From NCBI GenBank assembly GCA_937951485.1, contig CALEDJ010000009.1:84155-148154 (forward strand): a DNA stretch of 64,000 bases. The letters run 5' to 3'. The notes below the pieces were generated by a model. It was not told where the DNA came from and ran no database searches. It worked only from the letters and a program-made list of their open reading frames with translations. A program made the position numbers and the translations under genes. Shown here piece after piece: positions 60,698 through 64,000 of this stretch (positions are counted from its first letter, which is position 1; the number at the start of each line of letters is the position of its first letter). Source of the stretch: an uncultured bacterium. Its GTDB lineage: Bacteria; Hydrogenedentota; Hydrogenedentia; Hydrogenedentales; CAILVY01.

Positions 60698-61822
60698 ATG
60701 GCACGGATTCCCTGGTTGCCGATGTGCGCGGCGGGCATTGCGTGGGCCGCAACGGCGTGGACGGACCCGCTGGTCCAGACGGACCTGTTCCTCTCCGGGG
60801 AAGGCGGCTACCATACCTACCGCATCCCCGCGCTGGCGCTGACCCGCGAAGGCACGGTGCTCGCCTTCTGCGAAGGTCGCCGCGACGGCCAGGGCGATTC
60901 CGGCCAGATTGACATGCTCCTGCGCCGCAGCGTAGATGGCGGCGCGACGTGGGGACCGCTTCAGGTGGTCTCCTCGGCCAAGGGCTATACCACGGGGAAT
61001 CCCGCGCCGGTCGTGGACCGCGAGACCGGAACCATCCTTCTCCCGCTCACCCGCAACCGCGCCGAAGACACGGAACCGATGATTTTGCGCGGGGAAGCGC
61101 CGCCACGTACCGTATGGATCACCCGCAGCCGCGACGACGGCCTGACCTGGGAGGAACCGCAGGAAATCAGCGACAGCGTGCGCCGGGACGACTGGCGCTG
61201 GTACGCCACCGGCCCGTGCCACGGCATCCAACTCGCTTCAGGCCGCCTTATGATCCCCTGCGACCACGCGCGCAGTCCCGCGTTCAAGGATTGGCACTCG
61301 CACGTCATTTACAGCGACGACGGCGGCGCGACATGGCAGATCGGCGGCATTGCCGACGGATTCACCAACGAATCCACCGTGGTCGAACTAACGGACGGCC
61401 GCCTCTGCCTCAACATGCGCAACTACCGCACCTCCAAACGCCGCGCCATCGCCTTCAGCGACGACCAGGGTATGACCTGGTCACCGGTGCACGATGACGA
61501 CGCACTGATTGAACCGCGCTGTCAGGCAAGCATCATCCGGTATTCCACCGAATCAAGCGTCGGAAAAAACCGCGTGCTTTTCTCCAATCCCGCCTCGGAA
61601 AAACGGGAAAACATGACCGTCCGCGTGAGTTATGACGAATGCCGGACATGGCCCGTCGCGCGCAGCCTCCACACCGGACCCGCCGCCTATTCCGACCTCG
61701 TCGTCCTGCCCGACGGCGCCATCGGCTGCCTCTACGAACGCGGCGATACGCATCCCTACGAACGCATCACCTTCGCCCGCTTCTCCCTCCAATGGCTCAC
61801 GGAAGATTCGGATACGCCGTGA
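60698..61822 (+). CDS. secreted exo-sialidase (GH33-like)
   Basis: The product has 374 residues. The start at 60698 has AAGGG eight to twelve bases upstream and gives a short signal-like segment (MARIPWLPMCAAGIAWAATA). YRIPAL is the FRIP-type motif with its arginine, and four Asp boxes follow: SVDGGATW, SRDDGLTW, SDDGGATW and SDDQGMTW. EPRCQASI and YSDLVVLPDGAIGCLYE carry the expected catalytic-site neighbours (Glu/Arg and the Tyr/Glu region). The enzyme would release terminal sialic acid outside the cytoplasm, although some family members act on other sugars or as trans-sialidases. It is 111 bases after amrS, and a repeat follows its stop. Confidence 0.85.
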   Translation: MARIPWLPMCAAGIAWAATAWTDPLVQTDLFLSGEGGYHTYRIPALALTREGTVLAFCEGRRDGQGDSGQIDMLLRRSVDGGATWGPLQVVSSAKGYTTGNPAPVVDRETGTILLPLTRNRAEDTEPMILRGEAPPRTVWITRSRDDGLTWEEPQEISDSVRRDDWRWYATGPCHGIQLASGRLMIPCDHARSPAFKDWHSHVIYSDDGGATWQIGGIADGFTNESTVVELTDGRLCLNMRNYRTSKRRAIAFSDDQGMTWSPVHDDDALIEPRCQASIIRYSTESSVGKNRVLFSNPASEKRENMTVRVSYDECRTWPVARSLHTGPAAYSDLVVLPDGAIGCLYERGDTHPYERITFARFSLQWLTEDSDTP

Positions 61823-61828
61823 CCGAAA

Positions 61829-61854
61829 GTTCTGGAGTACAGGCTTTAGCCTGT
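61829..61854. repeat. repeat family A copy
   Basis: GTTCTGGAGTACAGGCTTTA followed by GCCTGT, seven bases after the sialidase stop codon. In the plus orientation its ACAGGCT-TT-AGCCTGT stem could act in termination but has no T-run. Confidence 0.75.
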
Positions 61855-61902
61855 GAGGAGACAGGCGCGACCTCTGCACTACCTTAAGCACCCGGCATTC
61901 CT

Positions 61903-61932
61903 TTGATCGTTCCCAAAGCGCTCTGTTACACT
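61903..61932 (+). promoter_or_regulatory. hisS promoter
   Basis: TTGATC (61903-61908), 18 bases, TACACT (61927-61932). The start would be near 61939, about 30 bases before the first ATG. Confidence 0.5.
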
Positions 61933-61969
61933 GACACCGCCTTCTCCTTCCCTGAAATGACAATCACAA

Positions 61970-63436
61970 ATGCACCATGGGAAATGCCCAATGCCCAACG
62001 CCAAAAACACCGTCGAACCCGTGATATTGAAGGGGTTTCAGGACTTTTTTCCCGAGGACCTGATCGCGCGCCGGCAGATCATCCGGACCATTGAGAGCGT
62101 CTTTGAACTGTACGGCTTCGCGCCGCTCGAAACGCCCGCGATGGAATATCTCGAAGTGCTGCTGGGTTCCGGCGGCGAGGCCGCGAACAAGGAACTGTTC
62201 CGCCTGGAAAGCCCCGAAGGCGACGCGGTGGCGCTGCGTTTCGACCTGACCGTTCCCTTTGCCCGCATGATCGCGCAGTATCCCGACCGCCTGAAACCGC
62301 CGGTCCGGCGCTACGCCATCGGACCGGTCTGGCGCGCCGACAAACCGGGGCCGGGCCGGTTCCGCCAGTTCGTGCAGTGCGACGCCGACATCGCGGGTGC
62401 GGCGAACATCGCAGCGGACGCCGAAATCATCGCCCTCATGGCGGCGATCATGGACGCGCTCGGCGCGCGGGACTACGCCATCCTCATCAATAACCGTAAA
62501 CTGATTGACGCCCTGCTCGACCACTGCGGCATCGTCGAGGAGGCGCGGCAGAAGCACGTGCTCCGCGTCATTGACAAACGAGAGAAGGTCGGCGTGGATA
62601 AAGTGCGCCTGGAACTCGGCGAAGGCCGCGTGGATGAATCCGGCGACCCCATCCCCGGCGTGCACCTTGATGACGCGACCATTGACGCCATCCTCGCGCT
62701 CGTCGCCATCGCAGGCGACTCGCGCGCCGACACCGTCGCGCGGCTGGCCGACGCGCTCCCGGACACGTCCGCCGCCCGCGAAGCCCTCCAGGAAATGCGC
62801 GAACTCGCCGACATCCTCGCCGCCATCGGCGTCCCCGAAGCGCATGCGCGCTTCGAGCCGAGCCTCGCGCGCGGCCTCGATTACTACACCGGCGCCGTCT
62901 TCGAGACCGTTTTCAGCAACGCGCGGGAATTCGGCTCGGTCATGGGCGGCGGCCGATACGACGGCCTCACCGGGCGCTTCGCCGCCGACCGCGCCATCCC
63001 CTGCACCGGCACCTCCGTCGGCCTCGACCGCTTCTGCGCCGCGCTGAAACACCTCGGACTGCTCGAATGCGCCGCCACCCCCGTCCAGGTCCTCGTCGTC
63101 ACCATCGGCAACGTGCCCAAAGCCGAAACCATGCGCCTCGCAGCGGAACTGCGCGCCGCCGGCATCCGCACCGAAACCTACTTCGCCGCCCGCAAAAAAA
63201 CGCAGATGGGCGCCCAACTCTCCCACGCCGACCACTACGGCATCCCCGTCGCCGTCATCGTCGGCGAAGACGAACTCGCCCGCGGCCTCGTCTCCGTCAA
63301 AGACCTCCGCGCCGGCAAAGCCCGCCGCGCCGACATCACCGACCGTGACGCCTACCGACAGGCCGGTAAAACGGCCCAGGTCACCATCCCCCGCACCGAA
63401 ATGATCGCCGAAATCCGAAGGATTTTGGTAATGTAA
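61970..63436 (+). CDS. hisS: histidyl-tRNA synthetase
   Basis: The product has 488 residues from 61970; the ATG at 61991 (MPNAKNTVEP) is an equally good start as neither has a clear ribosome binding site. Class II motifs are present: GFQDFFPEDL, motif 2 RRYAIGPVWRADKPGPGRFR, then QFVQCDADI, the histidine loop LARGLDYYTGAVFE, and motif 3 GGGRYDGL with GLDRFCAAL. The C-terminal anticodon-binding domain begins near VQVLVVTIGN. QCDADI and LDYYTG are features of the archaeal/eukaryal-like HisRS branch, in contrast to the E. coli type. It charges tRNA-His. Confidence 0.95.
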   Translation: MHHGKCPMPNAKNTVEPVILKGFQDFFPEDLIARRQIIRTIESVFELYGFAPLETPAMEYLEVLLGSGGEAANKELFRLESPEGDAVALRFDLTVPFARMIAQYPDRLKPPVRRYAIGPVWRADKPGPGRFRQFVQCDADIAGAANIAADAEIIALMAAIMDALGARDYAILINNRKLIDALLDHCGIVEEARQKHVLRVIDKREKVGVDKVRLELGEGRVDESGDPIPGVHLDDATIDAILALVAIAGDSRADTVARLADALPDTSAAREALQEMRELADILAAIGVPEAHARFEPSLARGLDYYTGAVFETVFSNAREFGSVMGGGRYDGLTGRFAADRAIPCTGTSVGLDRFCAALKHLGLLECAATPVQVLVVTIGNVPKAETMRLAAELRAAGIRTETYFAARKKTQMGAQLSHADHYGIPVAVIVGEDELARGLVSVKDLRAGKARRADITDRDAYRQAGKTAQVTIPRTEMIAEIRRILVM

Positions 63437-63443
63437 ATTGCGC

Positions 63444-63575
63444 ATGCCATCGCAAGTCGTGCTGGGCGATGGAGAACGATTGACACAATTGATGATTGAA
63501 CACGGCGTGGGCGTTACGCACTATCGCGTTCTGCGTCTCCCAAGGATTGATGGCGATTACTTTGATGCAGAATGA
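63444..63575 (+). pseudogene. 3' remnant of an Mrr-type restriction endonuclease gene
   Basis: A 43-codon frame reads QVVLGDGERLTQLMIEHGVG, then a short segment, then RIDGDYFDAE and stop. Mrr-family endonucleases end with (I/V)LIDGxxLAxLMIExxVGV, then a short variable stretch and RIDxDYFE-type residues. Only this C-terminal tail is left, starting seven bases after the hisS stop. The catalytic PD-(D/E)XK core is absent. The rest was probably deleted when hisS and this tail were brought together. Confidence 0.6.
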
Positions 63576-63647
63576 CCCGTATAGCATGCGAAGTGGTGAC
63601 CCGATTAAGTGAACATTGTATCTGTGTTGCGCGGGGGAGATTCGTTA

Positions 63648-63831
63648 ATGACGGCCAAGACAGCAATGCCGGAAGCGCCGATCGCGGGTTTTTGCCGGCG
63701 CTGGCAGGTGCTGGAACCGGCGTTGTTTGGGTCCGAATCGGGACGATTTTGGTCCGGAAAGGGGTGAGAACGTGCTGGTCCGATTTGATCCAGCGGTACG
63801 TGAATGGTTTGGCGAGTGGTTCTCGTTGTGA
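63648..63831 (+). pseudogene. frameshifted MntA-like nucleotidyltransferase
   Basis: In frame 1 from the ATG at 63648 (GGGGGAG upstream) IAGFCRRWQVLEPALFGSES matches the start of minimal nucleotidyltransferases (IxxFCRRWxxxELALFGS). In another frame RDDFGPERGENVLVRFDPAV continues the family pattern RDDFxPxSDVDVLVRFDP and ends EWFGEWFSL. The two halves join after a net two-base deletion near the Gly-Ser motif. The catalytic S-D-x-D of the family is replaced by R-G-E-N, so both the frame and the active site are lost. MntA normally pairs with a HEPN (HepT) toxin, which is absent. Confidence 0.6.
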
Positions 63832-63873
63832 TCCAGCGCAGGATGCGGGGGAAAAGCCACCCTCACCCCACCC

Positions 63874-63894
63874 CTCTCCCGGAGGGAGAGGGAG
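63874..63894. repeat. CCCTCTCCC/GGGAGAGGG palindrome
   Basis: CCCTCTCCC, GGA, GGGAGAGGG with CCCTCACCCCACCC before it, a REP-like element common in many bacterial genomes. Confidence 0.6.
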
Positions 63895-64000
63895 TAAGAC
63901 CCGTTGCAATGCATATGTTTCTCCAGATGGTGGACAGGTTGAGGCGGATTTTTCAGTTCTTCGGGGTAAGGACGAGACCAATCGCAATCTCCCTGTCACT

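Larger units (their letters stand above)
63437..64000. other. 564-base tail with decayed genes and a REP-like element
   Basis: After hisS: an mrr 3' remnant (63444-63575), a nucleotidyltransferase pseudogene (63648-63831), and a CCCTCTCCCGGAGGGAGAGGG palindrome (63874-63894), a widespread intergenic repeat type. The last 100 bases show no gene; an antisense ORF across the region is a shadow of the repeat. Confidence 0.65.

Noticed and set aside
63514-63999. Minus-strand 161-codon ORF at the window end
   Set aside because: Its LPLPPGEGWGEGG segment is the translation of the CCCTCTCCC repeat, and it runs antisense to the mrr and nucleotidyltransferase relics.

Overview
The window is high-GC DNA from a Gram-negative (diderm) bacterium: it carries waaA for lipid A/Kdo assembly, an outer-membrane secretin, lipoproteins and a complete type II secretion/type IV pilus-like machine. 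The combination of giant secreted proteins, polysaccharide-active enzymes, palindromic intergenic repeats and 7- or 9-bp tandem arrays resembles uncultured Planctomycetota/Verrucomicrobiota-like lineages such as Candidatus Hydrogenedentota. That placement is inference; no rRNA gene or other phylogenetic marker was found to confirm it.

Layout. 1-5.6 kb: the 5' end of a thrS without a TGS domain (minus strand), a membrane-anchored beta-propeller protein, a radical SAM protein, a CBM9-like protein and an ADP-forming acyl-CoA synthetase. 5.9-13.2 kb: an AddA-like helicase-nuclease and an AddB-like nuclease, separated by 0.8 kb that holds a repeat and a DUF5615 remnant. 13.3-16.2 kb: an NtrC-type sigma-54 activator, divergent from a free-standing GspF N-terminal domain and a family 2 glycosyltransferase. 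16.4-20.7 kb: thiE-thiS, a secreted FG-GAP protein and three small genes. 20.7-25.2 kb: waaA with a sugar ABC transporter (two permeases and a lipoprotein binding protein).

25.3-58.0 kb, all minus strand, is the core of the window: a T2SS/T4P hybrid in at least two transcription units. The downstream unit is a pilM-pilN fusion, a pilO/gspM-like gene, a pilP/gspC-like gene and a TPR-secretin. The upstream unit, behind a near-consensus promoter at 58.05 kb, is gspE-2, pilT, gspE-1, gspF, gspG, gspH, gspI, gspJ and a 2777-residue GspK-like protein. Between the two lie a 1717-residue secreted multi-jelly-roll protein and a PEGA/formylglycine-enzyme-like lipoprotein. No prepilin peptidase is present here.

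58.9-63.4 kb, plus strand: an XRE regulator, an AmmeMemoRadiSam radical SAM enzyme, a four-Asp-box sialidase and hisS. The last 0.5 kb holds two decayed genes that are easy to miss: the 3' tail of an Mrr-type restriction endonuclease and a frameshifted MntA-like nucleotidyltransferase that has lost its catalytic Asp pair.

Recurring themes are short palindromic repeats in most larger intergenic gaps (one cluster sits in frame inside a gene), tandem arrays of 7- and 9-bp units, and -10 boxes placed six bases before a start codon, which suggests leaderless transcripts. No tRNA, rRNA, CRISPR array or insertion sequence was found.
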